Part shown: positions 1 through 6,396 of the stretch, one piece after another
How positions within the stretch are numbered: the stretch's first letter is position 1
Layout: each line of letters begins with the position of its first letter
Notes under the pieces: model-generated
What the model saw: only the letters and a program-made list of their open reading frames with translations
What the model was told of the DNA's origin: nothing
Databases searched by the model: none
Position numbers and translations under genes: made by a program
Assembly: GCA_009783675.1 (NCBI GenBank)
Contig: WRDA01000079.1
Coordinates: 1 to 6,580 of the forward strand
Direction of reading: 5' to 3'
DNA from: Symbiobacteriaceae bacterium
GTDB lineage: Bacteria > Bacillota > JAAYKD01 > WRDA01
DNA length: 6,580 nt

Positions 1-1
1 C

Positions 2-808
2 GGGGACTTGCAACTGTCCCTTTCGCATCAGAGCGACGACACCATCATGAAGATGGAGGAAGATCGCGCCAGGATCTACCGGGACGGGGCCAAACTGGAC
101 ATGACAAATATCGGCCAGCCTGTACCTCAGGTCTGGCGTGTGACGAATAACACCAGGCGTAGACATAACACTTATAACTTCACCATCTTCGATGGCGCGG
201 GAGAGATCATTCGAAACATCGGGCGTTATCCTCTGGAGGTACGCTATATTAAGGCCTCCAGGGCGATTCTCCTGCTGCTGGACCCCCTGCGCCTGCAGAA
301 CCTGATCGCTAACGGGGGAATCTGGCCCGAGGATGCCAAAAATTCTCATACGGCACAAATCGATGATGTATATCGGGACACGCGTAATGCCGGCGCCATC
401 GTTACGGCTATAGCCGATGCTATCTGCGTCGCCAGAGGGATGCGTAAAACCAGGCTGGACATCCCTACGGCAGTGGTGATTACCAAGTTCGATCTTTTGG
501 ATCATCGCCTGCCTGCTGGTTCTCTGGTAACTTCCTATGGCAGCAACTTTCGTGATGGTCGGGTGGATCTTCAGGCCTGCAGCCAAATGGATCGCGAGAT
601 CGTCGCCTGGCTCACGGCAGAACGAGAGACAGCTTTTTTAGAAGCGGTCAGGAGCAGCTTCTCCAACTTTACCTTTTTCGGCGTCTCTAACTTCGGTAAA
701 CCTCCTCCCGACGAATACAGCGCTCCGGCGGGAATCACCCCTCGTCGCGTCCTGGATCCCATGCTGTGGCTCTTCCACAAGCTCGGCTTCATCGATGGGG
801 GTAGGTGA
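2..808 (+). CDS. DO-GTPase2-like TRAFAC-class GTPase, C-terminal part (5' end outside window)
   Basis: The reading frame is open from the window edge, so this is the C-terminal part of a longer protein. A TTG at position 8 could serve as a start, but the G1 P-loop every GTPase needs is absent and must lie to the left. Numbering from that TTG, a G3 motif DGAGE follows a beta strand (residues 62-66), a G4 motif TKFD sits at the end of another strand (159-162), and FGVSNFG (about 224-230) fits the G5 position. The C-terminal tail RVLDPMLWLF (248-257) resembles the ending of DO-GTPase2 proteins as I recall that family. The stretch between G3 and G4 is about 90 residues, longer than in Ras-like G domains, and is partly helical. 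The protein would be a cytoplasmic GTP-driven switch. The GAP1-like gene starts 3 bp after its stop, so the two are probably co-translated. The GTPase call is firm. The subfamily rests on remembered motif patterns plus the GAP1 neighbour, not on a search. Confidence 0.78.
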   Translation, partial: GDLQLSLSHQSDDTIMKMEEDRARIYRDGAKLDMTNIGQPVPQVWRVTNNTRRRHNTYNFTIFDGAGEIIRNIGRYPLEVRYIKASRAILLLLDPLRLQNLIANGGIWPEDAKNSHTAQIDDVYRDTRNAGAIVTAIADAICVARGMRKTRLDIPTAVVITKFDLLDHRLPAGSLVTSYGSNFRDGRVDLQACSQMDREIVAWLTAERETAFLEAVRSSFSNFTFFGVSNFGKPPPDEYSAPAGITPRRVLDPMLWLFHKLGFIDGGR

Positions 809-811
809 GCG

Positions 812-3409
812 ATGTACTATCAGGCTATCTATACCCATTGCCCCCGAGGTCTCGATCTCCTGCGCAAGGGTCAGCCCATCACCGGCACCGGCTTTAAGGT
901 CTACTCCTGCTCGGCGGCTGTTTACAACGATAATCTGGTGGATCTGCCACTCTTTAACGAGAGCCTTGCCCTAAAACAGCCCTACAGTGATGCTCAGGTC
1001 AACCCTCGCCTGCCGGAGCTGATGGATGAAGTTTACTCCCTGCAGGTACCCGATAACGGTGCTCCTTTCATGATCTGCTTTTATCCCTTCCCTCTGGATA
1101 AAGGTCGTTCGGGGACCTTCGTCAGCCAGGCTCTGGTCGGAGAGTTCAATGATTTCTATCCTTTCCAGACCTTCGGCGATCAGGAAGTCTGGGAGGTGAC
1201 CAGTCGGAGTGCTGCCTTCTTCTCCGAAAATCAACCTCAGGGTGATGCGGGTAAAGAGATAACGGCTTTAGTGGGACGCATTGGGTTTGCTCAGCTGGCG
1301 GCGTTTATCGCCGATGGCAGGCAAAAAGCACTCCGCGACGCAGTCTCCTTCATCATCGAGCAGTATGAAGAAGAGCCGGAAAAACGGCGATATCTGGTAG
1401 TCCAAGGTGAGTCCTCCCGGGAGATCGAGCTCTGGATCGCGGCTATCGAGGCGGCTTTTTCGCCGCGCATGGCAGCCGGGATTCCTTTTGCTACCCGTCT
1501 GGACCGCTTCAGTGAGAAAAACGCTTACTTCGTCAACGCAGGTAACTTTGCCTATCAGGCACAGGCCATGCGCAACAACCCCAATTATAAGCAGAGGCTT
1601 CGCGCCATGCTGGTCGGAGTGGATGACCGGGATCCTGGCAACTCTTCACAGGTGAAACCCGGAGACCCCCGCTATGTCGTCCTCTCTTCGGCTGCCAAAG
1701 CCCTGCTGCGCGAAGATGCACCGGCCCCGGGAGCGTTCTCCCCTGACCCAGCTTATCTGGAATCAATCACCCGCTTCGATGCTCATCACAGACTCTATGT
1801 CCAGGGCTTTTTGCAACTCTTCAGGGAGTGCCGGCAACCCAGGCAAGCTTCGCTTCGCTACCAACTCTATGCCAGTTTACGGCAACCAGCTGCTCTGCCA
1901 CCTGCAGACCTGGTCAGGGTACTGGATGAGCTCGGGGCACAGATAGAGGATAGTATCCGGCATCCTCAGCAGTTGGCTTTCCTCGCCGAGTTGGCGGAGC
2001 GACTACTGAACGAGCTGCCAGGTATCATGCTCAGCAGCTTCCCTGCCGCACTCTCGGTCTGCAGATGGCTGATCTCAGGACCGGGTCTCAGTGACCCTCT
2101 GCTGCAGGAGCGCTTAGCGCTCAGCCTGGAGGGGTTTCTGGCCTCGCGAGTTTATGGATCGTCCAACGAGGCCCAGGCTCTGGAGACCAGGGAACTCTGG
2201 CGTCTGATTACAACAAAACCTGCTCTGGCAGTAAGAATCGCCAAAGCCATCTGCGAACCTCAAATTATCCGGGCTCGCATGGGAGGGATAAACTCCAGTT
2301 CTCCTGAGGCGATCGTCAGCATCATGAGTACCTTTCTCTCCTGTGCCGAGATGGCGGGGCGTAAGAATGACGACCTGACCAAGGGTTTCGTCCTGCATTG
2401 CCTTGGCCTTTGCCATAGATACAGGCGAGAGTCCACTGCCAGCGAGATCGCCGGAGTGGTCTACAGCTACTTCAGTGATGCCAGAGGTTTCTTTTTAGAA
2501 AAAGCCAGACAGCTCAGGACTGGTAGTGCCAGTGCGGCGCCAAATCCCGCCCTGGCAGAGTTTATTGTCCGTATCATCTCTGCCGGAGAGGCTCGCCATG
2601 AGCGAGGAACCTTTACCCTCCTGGAGGAACTGACTAAAGCGAATTACGACGATCCCGGCCTCCTGGCTCAGGTTTTAGTGGATGGCACAGAGAAGATCAG
2701 CACTCCCCAGGAGCTCAGAGCTTATCTGGAAAGCATACCCTCTGCTCTGGTTCGTAATAACCGCGCTGTAAACGAGCTCGTTCCTCTCTGGGAAACTCTG
2801 GACGGCAAGTTGATTATTTCCGGGGAATATGAAGGGGTGGCCGAGATCCTCTTTCGCCTCAAGCCTCCCGGAGCCAACTGTCCTCAGGCTGCCTTCCTCT
2901 TCGCCCTGAAGGTTTTCAGGGATGGCCGGATGCATCGGAGTATCGCCGAGATCTGCACCAGCCTGGTCAGGAAAGGTTTCCCCCAGCCGACGAACACCGC
3001 ACTTAACCTGGGCTTCAGCAGCAACCTTTACCGGGGAGATCTGAAGCCCGAGGATCTCTTTACGGTCTACGAAGCCTTCTGTGATGCGCCTCAGCCGGCC
3101 ATGGCCAAACCCTATCTGCAGCAATATTTGGCTCTGCTCCTGACCGATAATCAAAAAGGCAAAGGAGCAGCGCAGTTAAATGCGTTGTTTACCTTTGCCG
3201 CTGGAGCAGGCCCTCTGCAGGCTGCCAGAATATATGAGGGATGCCTGTCGGTAATCGATAGTTGGCAGCAGTCCCCACTGAACCTTATCGGCTCTCTGGG
3301 TGGGATCGCCAACCTGTTGGAGGGCGGGAAGGAGCGCCGGAGCTTCTATCCTGTCTTCGGCGAAGCCATGCATCACGCTTTTCTGGCACAGCGTAGCCGA
3401 ATGCGCTAA
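812..3409 (+). CDS. GTPase-associated protein 1 (GAP1)-like protein
   Basis: An 865-residue, mostly helical soluble protein without signal peptide or membrane segments. The N-terminus (about 1-136) resembles the GAP1 N-terminal domain: YYQAIYTHCPRGLD at 2-15, GTGFKVYSCSAAV at 25-37, and a GRSGTFVSQALVGE stretch at 98-111. Residues of about 150-250 fit the GAP1 middle domain, with an FSPRMAAGIPFATRL segment at 216-230. The rest is a long alpha-helical region, perhaps a solenoid, with no recognisable catalytic motif. Proteins of this family are known from genomic neighbourhoods of DO-GTPases and are thought to be their partners or adaptors; no reaction is established. The ATG is chosen because GGGGG and AGG stretches (797-805) lie just upstream within the end of the GTPase gene, and because the conserved N-terminus begins at it. 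The next gene starts 14-23 bp after the stop, consistent with one transcript. The name means associated protein, not a GTPase-activating protein. The assignment comes from motif memory and context. Confidence 0.78.
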   Translation: MYYQAIYTHCPRGLDLLRKGQPITGTGFKVYSCSAAVYNDNLVDLPLFNESLALKQPYSDAQVNPRLPELMDEVYSLQVPDNGAPFMICFYPFPLDKGRSGTFVSQALVGEFNDFYPFQTFGDQEVWEVTSRSAAFFSENQPQGDAGKEITALVGRIGFAQLAAFIADGRQKALRDAVSFIIEQYEEEPEKRRYLVVQGESSREIELWIAAIEAAFSPRMAAGIPFATRLDRFSEKNAYFVNAGNFAYQAQAMRNNPNYKQRLRAMLVGVDDRDPGNSSQVKPGDPRYVVLSSAAKALLREDAPAPGAFSPDPAYLESITRFDAHHRLYVQGFLQLFRECRQPRQASLRYQLYASLRQPAALPPADLVRVLDELGAQIEDSIRHPQQLAFLAELAERLLNELPGIMLSSFPAALSVCRWLISGPGLSDPLLQERLALSLEGFLASRVYGSSNEAQALETRELWRLITTKPALAVRIAKAICEPQIIRARMGGINSSSPEAIVSIMSTFLSCAEMAGRKNDDLTKGFVLHCLGLCHRYRRESTASEIAGVVYSYFSDARGFFLEKARQLRTGSASAAPNPALAEFIVRIISAGEARHERGTFTLLEELTKANYDDPGLLAQVLVDGTEKISTPQELRAYLESIPSALVRNNRAVNELVPLWETLDGKLIISGEYEGVAEILFRLKPPGANCPQAAFLFALKVFRDGRMHRSIAEICTSLVRKGFPQPTNTALNLGFSSNLYRGDLKPEDLFTVYEAFCDAPQPAMAKPYLQQYLALLLTDNQKGKGAAQLNALFTFAAGAGPLQAARIYEGCLSVIDSWQQSPLNLIGSLGGIANLLEGGKERRSFYPVFGEAMHHAFLAQRSRMR

Positions 3410-3417
3410 AAAACCTT

Positions 3418-3423
3418 AAGGAG
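3418..3423 (+). promoter_or_regulatory. Ribosome binding site AAGGAG that questions the start of the SLH membrane protein
   Basis: AAGGAG is the only good Shine-Dalgarno sequence between the GAP1-like stop (3407-3409) and the membrane-protein frame. It directly abuts the TTG at 3424, which is too close for normal initiation. The in-frame CTG at 3433 is 9 nt downstream, a normal distance, but CTG is a rare start. Either choice keeps membrane segment 1 intact. Confidence 0.55.
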
Positions 3424-4428
3424 TTGAGGTCGCTGAAAGGTTCCCTGGTTAAATACCTGCTGATCGCCGCCATCCTTGCTGGCCTCGCCTGTATGGGAGG
3501 CCTGGTCTGGTATTTCACCTACTATCTGCCTCAGCCGATTCCCCGGGGAGAAGCCATACTGAAAGTGGCTAAGTTTCACGGGCAGTATGAAGGCAATAAG
3601 GACAGTCAGTTCGAAGATGCCATCCCCAGCGGATATGTGGAGGCTATCGAATGGGCGCGCCGGCGTTCGATTATCGCCGGCTTCGACGATGGCAAGGTGG
3701 AAGCTGAGAGACCTTTTTCCCGCCAGGATTATTTCTGCATGATCTTCAACTATGTCGACGCCTTCGAAGTCTTCTTACCAACCCTGCGTAAATTTGAGCA
3801 TCCTTTCAAAGACGAAGGGGAGATCGGTGATTGGGCTTATCAGTCCGTGGTACGCGCCTATGAAGCGGACATCCTAAGCAGCAAAACCGGGACCATGCTG
3901 GATCCCCGTGGCTACATGACCAGAGCCGAAGCCGGCGAGATCTGGAACAACTTTACCGACAGAGCTGGCATCAGCCTGTGGAGTCGGATGCGGGGTTTAG
4001 TTCGCTTCTGGTTGGACGATTACCGCCTGGAAGTGATTCTCCTGGCTGTTCTCGAACTGGCCATGATCCTCATCTTCATTTACAGCAATATTGCCCGCAA
4101 GATAGGGCTCTATGCCTGGCCTCTCTACACCCTGGCCCTGCTCTCGCTCTGCAGCATCGCCGGGGCGGTCGTCGGTTCGCTGCAGGGGATGCCTTTCAAC
4201 CGCGCTTGTATGCTCTATGCCCACTGGGGATTGCTGGCAGCCGCTGTGATGTGGTTATTGTATCTGGCCAAGAGTTTCAGGGGATTTGTCGATGGTATTC
4301 CTTCGGATCTCCTCAACACGCCCAGAGGGATGACCAATTTATGTTATCTGGTGATGGGTCTCGGACTGGTGGAGATCATCTTGACAAGCGTATCGGCACT
4401 GGCTATACTGCGATTGCCTTTCAAATGA
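3424..4428 (+). CDS. Membrane protein with two SLH modules between membrane segments
   Basis: Up to 334 residues. A basic N-terminus leads into membrane segment 1 (about 11-33). Two SLH-like modules follow, at about 62-118 (FEDA, then EAIEWARRRSIIAGFDDG, then PFSRQDYF) and about 127-180 (FKDEGEIGDWA, then TRAEAGEIW). Four further membrane segments lie near 202-222, 228-252, 262-284 and 304-329. Positive charges after segments 2 and 4 and at the N-terminus place those parts inside, so the SLH part should face outside. SLH modules usually bind secondary cell-wall polymers in Gram-positive-type envelopes. The gene directly follows the GTPase and GAP1-like genes and is probably in their operon, so it may be the envelope-facing component or effector of that system; this is inference. 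The start is uncertain: the TTG at 3424 touches the AAGGAG at 3418-3423, whereas the CTG at 3433 has a normal 9-nt spacing. No in-frame ATG precedes membrane segment 1. Confidence 0.85.
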   Translation: MRSLKGSLVKYLLIAAILAGLACMGGLVWYFTYYLPQPIPRGEAILKVAKFHGQYEGNKDSQFEDAIPSGYVEAIEWARRRSIIAGFDDGKVEAERPFSRQDYFCMIFNYVDAFEVFLPTLRKFEHPFKDEGEIGDWAYQSVVRAYEADILSSKTGTMLDPRGYMTRAEAGEIWNNFTDRAGISLWSRMRGLVRFWLDDYRLEVILLAVLELAMILIFIYSNIARKIGLYAWPLYTLALLSLCSIAGAVVGSLQGMPFNRACMLYAHWGLLAAAVMWLLYLAKSFRGFVDGIPSDLLNTPRGMTNLCYLVMGLGLVEIILTSVSALAILRLPFK

Positions 4429-4432
4429 CCGC

Positions 4433-5374
4433 TCAGCTTATTTCATAGTGATAGACCCTAAAGCGGCTCTTCTCGCGAAAACCGTATTTCTGATAGAGAT
4501 GCACTGCGGCACGGTTCTCCTCGCTGACCGCCAGTTCGACGGCTCGTGGTGGGAAGGTGCTCTCTCCGTAGCGTTTCAGCAGATGGGCCATCATCAAGTT
4601 GCCAAGACCCTGTCCGGTGAATTGGGGCAACAGCCCGAAGGCGGGGATGAATCCCTCTCCTTCTTTGCTCCAGGCGGCCATGCTCATGCCGATGAGGAGA
4701 TTATCCTGCTGTAAGGCAAAGGAGACGCGGGCATCGAAGGTTCCGAAGCGTCCCGAGTAGCAGTCGGAGATAAACTGCTTGCAACCACTTTGCTCCTGCA
4801 GGCTGCGGTCCCAGGACCCCTCAAAGCCGCCGCCGAAGGCGATTAGTAGAATCTGCGCCGCCGGAGTGGTCAGCCAGGTGTCCCAGGGAATCAGGCGAAT
4901 GCCATCAGGAAAAGGTGGGACAGTCGAGGGGCAGGGTTCCTCCCTGCGCAGCAACATGCGTTCGACGCAGGTGAATTCCAAAGCCTGCAAAGCCAGTTCC
5001 ACGCTTAGGGGAAACCAGGGCACCAGATCGAAGCGCAGGGAATCGATGTTGGGATCCTCCTGAGCCAGGTTCAACAGGCCCTGAAAGAGATACTGCAGCA
5101 TTAGCTGGGGTTGGGCATCTCTGAGAGCATAAGCGAAGCTCAGACGGCAGCAATTACCCCTGATCAGATAGATCAGCAGCGCCAGAATCCGTTCGCCCTG
5201 CTTCAGAACCAAGCCCTGACTGCGTCGCATGAGCTCTTCAAGTTGTTGCAAGCCACTCTGTCGCTCGAAGGCATTCCCTGGCAGCAGGTCGCTTATTTCG
5301 GCCAGGAGAGGTTCCAAACCATAGCGGTCGACACGCAGCTCCTGAATACGATAGGAAGAAAAATCCAAGGGCAC
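4433..5374 (-). CDS. Tandem GNAT-type acetyltransferase with a degenerate N-terminal domain
   Basis: 313 residues, predicted cytoplasmic. The C-terminal half (about 158-311) is a GNAT acetyltransferase domain, which moves an acyl group from acyl-CoA to an amine or similar acceptor. It has the acetyl-CoA-binding motif A, with QFTGQGLG at 251-258 giving the Q-x-x-G-x-G pattern after a strand (FIPAFGLL, 242-249), and the ENRAAVHLYQKYGF helix-strand motif at 286-299. The N-terminal half (about 12-145) seems to repeat the GNAT strand-helix order (ILALLIYLI at 63-71, LRFDL at 113-117, ALQALEFTCVERMLL at 128-142) but lacks a Q/R-x-x-G-x-G motif, so it probably does not bind acyl-CoA. The substrate cannot be told. 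The GTG start is well supported by GGAGG six bases upstream. Its stop lies 4 bp from that of the convergent membrane-protein gene. No shared role with the GTPase genes is evident. Confidence 0.86.
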   Translation of the reverse strand: MPLDFSSYRIQELRVDRYGLEPLLAEISDLLPGNAFERQSGLQQLEELMRRSQGLVLKQGERILALLIYLIRGNCCRLSFAYALRDAQPQLMLQYLFQGLLNLAQEDPNIDSLRFDLVPWFPLSVELALQALEFTCVERMLLRREEPCPSTVPPFPDGIRLIPWDTWLTTPAAQILLIAFGGGFEGSWDRSLQEQSGCKQFISDCYSGRFGTFDARVSFALQQDNLLIGMSMAAWSKEGEGFIPAFGLLPQFTGQGLGNLMMAHLLKRYGESTFPPRAVELAVSEENRAAVHLYQKYGFREKSRFRVYHYEIS

Positions 5375-5378
5375 GGAG

Positions 5379-5385
5379 CACCTCC
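5379..5385 (-). promoter_or_regulatory. Strong ribosome binding site GGAGGTG fixing a GTG start
   Basis: On the minus strand GGAGGTG is followed by CTCC and then the GTG at 5374, which leaves six bases between the GGAGG core and the start codon. This near-ideal site and spacing decides the start of the acetyltransferase. Confidence 0.8.
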
Positions 5386-5390
5386 GTATA

Positions 5391-5414
5391 AGTGGAGAGT
5401 GGTGAGTGGAGAGT
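5391..5414. repeat. Short direct repeat (two copies of AGTGGAGAGT)
   Basis: AGTGGAGAGT occurs at 5391-5400 and again at 5405-5414, a 14-bp period with GGTG between copies. The block is purine-rich on the plus strand and sits in the 85-bp spacer between two divergent genes, just upstream of the acetyltransferase ribosome site. It may be a binding site for a regulator, a slippage-prone tract or a remnant of an interspersed repeat. The sequence alone does not decide. Confidence 0.6.
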
Positions 5415-5438
5415 TGAAGGACGAAGGGTGACGTTTCC

Positions 5439-5447
5439 TGGTATATT
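5439..5447 (+). promoter_or_regulatory. Possible extended -10 promoter element TGGTATATT
   Basis: TGGTATATT matches the extended -10 pattern TG-n-TATAAT with one difference. No good -35 hexamer lies 16-18 bp upstream; TTGAAG at 5414-5419 is 22 bp away, too far. Initiation about seven bases after the element would place the transcript start some 5-6 nt before the ATG at 5460, giving an almost leaderless mRNA. That agrees with the lack of a Shine-Dalgarno sequence there. Tentative. Confidence 0.3.
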
Positions 5448-5459
5448 CATTGATCAGTT

Positions 5460-6215
5460 ATGAAAATCCTTTATGACAAGATTCCCTTAACCCACTGGAA
5501 AGCAGGTGGTCCTATTCCTGATGATGCCGGGTACTCCATCGCTGAGCGCATTGCTTTCAGGCGAGCCGCAGAGACTTCCATGGCTGCTCTGGGCATACCT
5601 ATTGGGCAGGTAACCCGCATGGAGGCGCAGTCATCTCTGGAGCTCCTCTCCCTCTTTCACGACATCAGCATACCCTTAAGTGCGGAGTGCTATGACCTCT
5701 CTTCCTTCGTCATATCCGATCTTAAACATACCAAACCTAACTTGCTGCGCCTGGTGGATCCCGAGGGTGATCAGCGGGTTCTGGAGATTGCAGCTGGACT
5801 GGTTCTCTTCTTCCCTGAAACGGTGGGTCAGGCGCCGGTAATCTACCTGCAGAGCAACGAGCGTCCCCCAGTCGCAAACCTCTACCAGGTGGAACATAGT
5901 CTGGAGGAATGGAGCAGGCCTGTCTGCTGCTATCAGGCACTGCTGGGTAAGGAAAAGCTGATCTTCGAATCCGCAGAGGTAATCGCCCATAAACTGGCGG
6001 AGATGGAGGGTGAGGTTGAACCATTGCCCGAACTCCTGACCTTCACCACGGCGGGGATCGCCCTTGGTATCCATGTGGCTCCAAGGCAGTTTAACTATCG
6101 CTTCCCCGAGTTTGCTCTGACCAGAATAGCGCACTGGAGCCTGGACGAACTCCAGGAGATCCTGCAAGAGACCATGAACATGATGATCGAGGCTAAGCAA
6201 CAGCAGGAAAGGTAA
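5460..6215 (+). CDS. Conserved-looking protein of unknown function (251 aa)
   Basis: I do not recognise this protein. It has no signal peptide or membrane segments and should be cytoplasmic. Its composition is that of a normal mixed alpha/beta protein: a helix near 26-44 (SIAERIAFRRAAETSMAAL), strand-like segments such as VLEIAAGLVLFF (107-118) and VIYLQ (126-130), and a long acidic/amphipathic C-terminal helix (about 228-250) ending in a glutamine-rich tail. No catalytic motif or metal-binding cluster stands out. The ATG is the only usable start because an in-frame TGA lies at 5451-5453. No Shine-Dalgarno sequence precedes it, which fits a very short leader. It is divergent from the acetyltransferase and followed by a hairpin 58 bp after its stop, so it is probably a single-gene unit. 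A 186-codon antisense frame overlaps it, but that frame's histidine-, glutamine- and tryptophan-rich composition looks like a shadow. Confidence 0.72.
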   Translation: MKILYDKIPLTHWKAGGPIPDDAGYSIAERIAFRRAAETSMAALGIPIGQVTRMEAQSSLELLSLFHDISIPLSAECYDLSSFVISDLKHTKPNLLRLVDPEGDQRVLEIAAGLVLFFPETVGQAPVIYLQSNERPPVANLYQVEHSLEEWSRPVCCYQALLGKEKLIFESAEVIAHKLAEMEGEVEPLPELLTFTTAGIALGIHVAPRQFNYRFPEFALTRIAHWSLDELQEILQETMNMMIEAKQQQER

Positions 6216-6273
6216 AGACTGGTCGTACATACCCAAGGATTATCCCAAGGCCTCTGGAAATTGTCAAACATAA

Positions 6274-6303
6274 AACCCCTCACTCCATCTGGAGCGGGGG
6301 GTT
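6274..6303 (-). terminator. Rho-independent terminator in the convergent spacer
   Basis: A 13-bp stem (AACCCCTCACTCC at 6274-6286 against GGAGCGGGGGGTT at 6291-6303) has one A-C mismatch, one G-T pair and an ATCT loop. On the minus strand the stem runs into TTTTATGTTT, a reasonable U-tract, so it should end the rubrerythrin transcript 93 bp after its stop. On the plus strand only TTAAG follows, so termination of the unknown gene there would be weaker, although the position between convergent genes suits a shared terminator. Confidence 0.75.
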
Positions 6304-6322
6304 AAGCAAATAATCATCAACT

Positions 6323-6376
6323 GCAGCGGCGGCACCTTGCCGTCAAATCTACCGTAGCGGCGACATCCTGTCGCCA
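6323..6376. repeat. Pair of related palindromic repeat units (REP-like)
   Basis: Two 23-bp units at 6323-6345 and 6354-6376, starting 31 bp apart, match at 17 of 23 positions. Each forms a 7-bp stem with a 3-base loop: GGCGGCA-CCT-TGCCGTC (6328-6344) and GGCGACA-TCC-TGTCGCC (6359-6375). One difference changes both sides of a base pair (G-C at 6332/6340 becomes A-T at 6363/6371), so the hairpin has been kept while the sequence drifted. No T-tract follows either stem, so they are not simple terminators. They lie in the 3' untranslated part of the rubrerythrin transcript. They look like members of a small interspersed repeat family; whether other copies exist cannot be seen here. Confidence 0.65.
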
Positions 6377-6396
6377 AGTCCTCTTCCTACCGTCGT

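Noticed and set aside
8..10. TTG as the true start of the GTPase gene
   Set aside because: The frame is open to the left edge and the protein from here lacks the P-loop, so the gene almost surely begins outside the window.
2675..3154. 159-codon minus-strand frame within the GAP1-like gene
   Set aside because: It is antisense to a long, well-supported coding frame and has no recognisable domain.
3484..3495. Lipobox-like GLAC before Cys23 of the SLH protein
   Set aside because: The -3 residue is glycine rather than L/V/I, and strong hydrophobicity continues for another ten residues after the cysteine, so a membrane anchor is more likely than a lipoprotein signal.
3978..4448. 156-codon plus-strand frame overlapping the SLH membrane protein
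   Set aside because: It is out of frame with a clear membrane protein, and its proline-, glycine- and histidine-rich composition is typical of a shifted frame.
4429..4466. CCGCT/AGCGG inverted repeat as a terminator between the convergent genes
   Set aside because: Only 5 bp pair around a 28-base loop and there is no T-tract.
5414..5447. TTGAAG / TATATT as a standard sigma-70 promoter
   Set aside because: The spacing of 22 bp is too long. Only the extended -10 element is kept, at low confidence.
5676..6236. 186-codon minus-strand frame overlapping the unknown gene
   Set aside because: It lies fully antisense, is rich in histidine, glutamine and tryptophan, has no good ribosome site seen, and would cross the end of the plus-strand gene. 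It is most likely a shadow.
6323..6376. CRISPR array
   Set aside because: There are only two units with several differences, an 8-bp spacer and no cas gene nearby.
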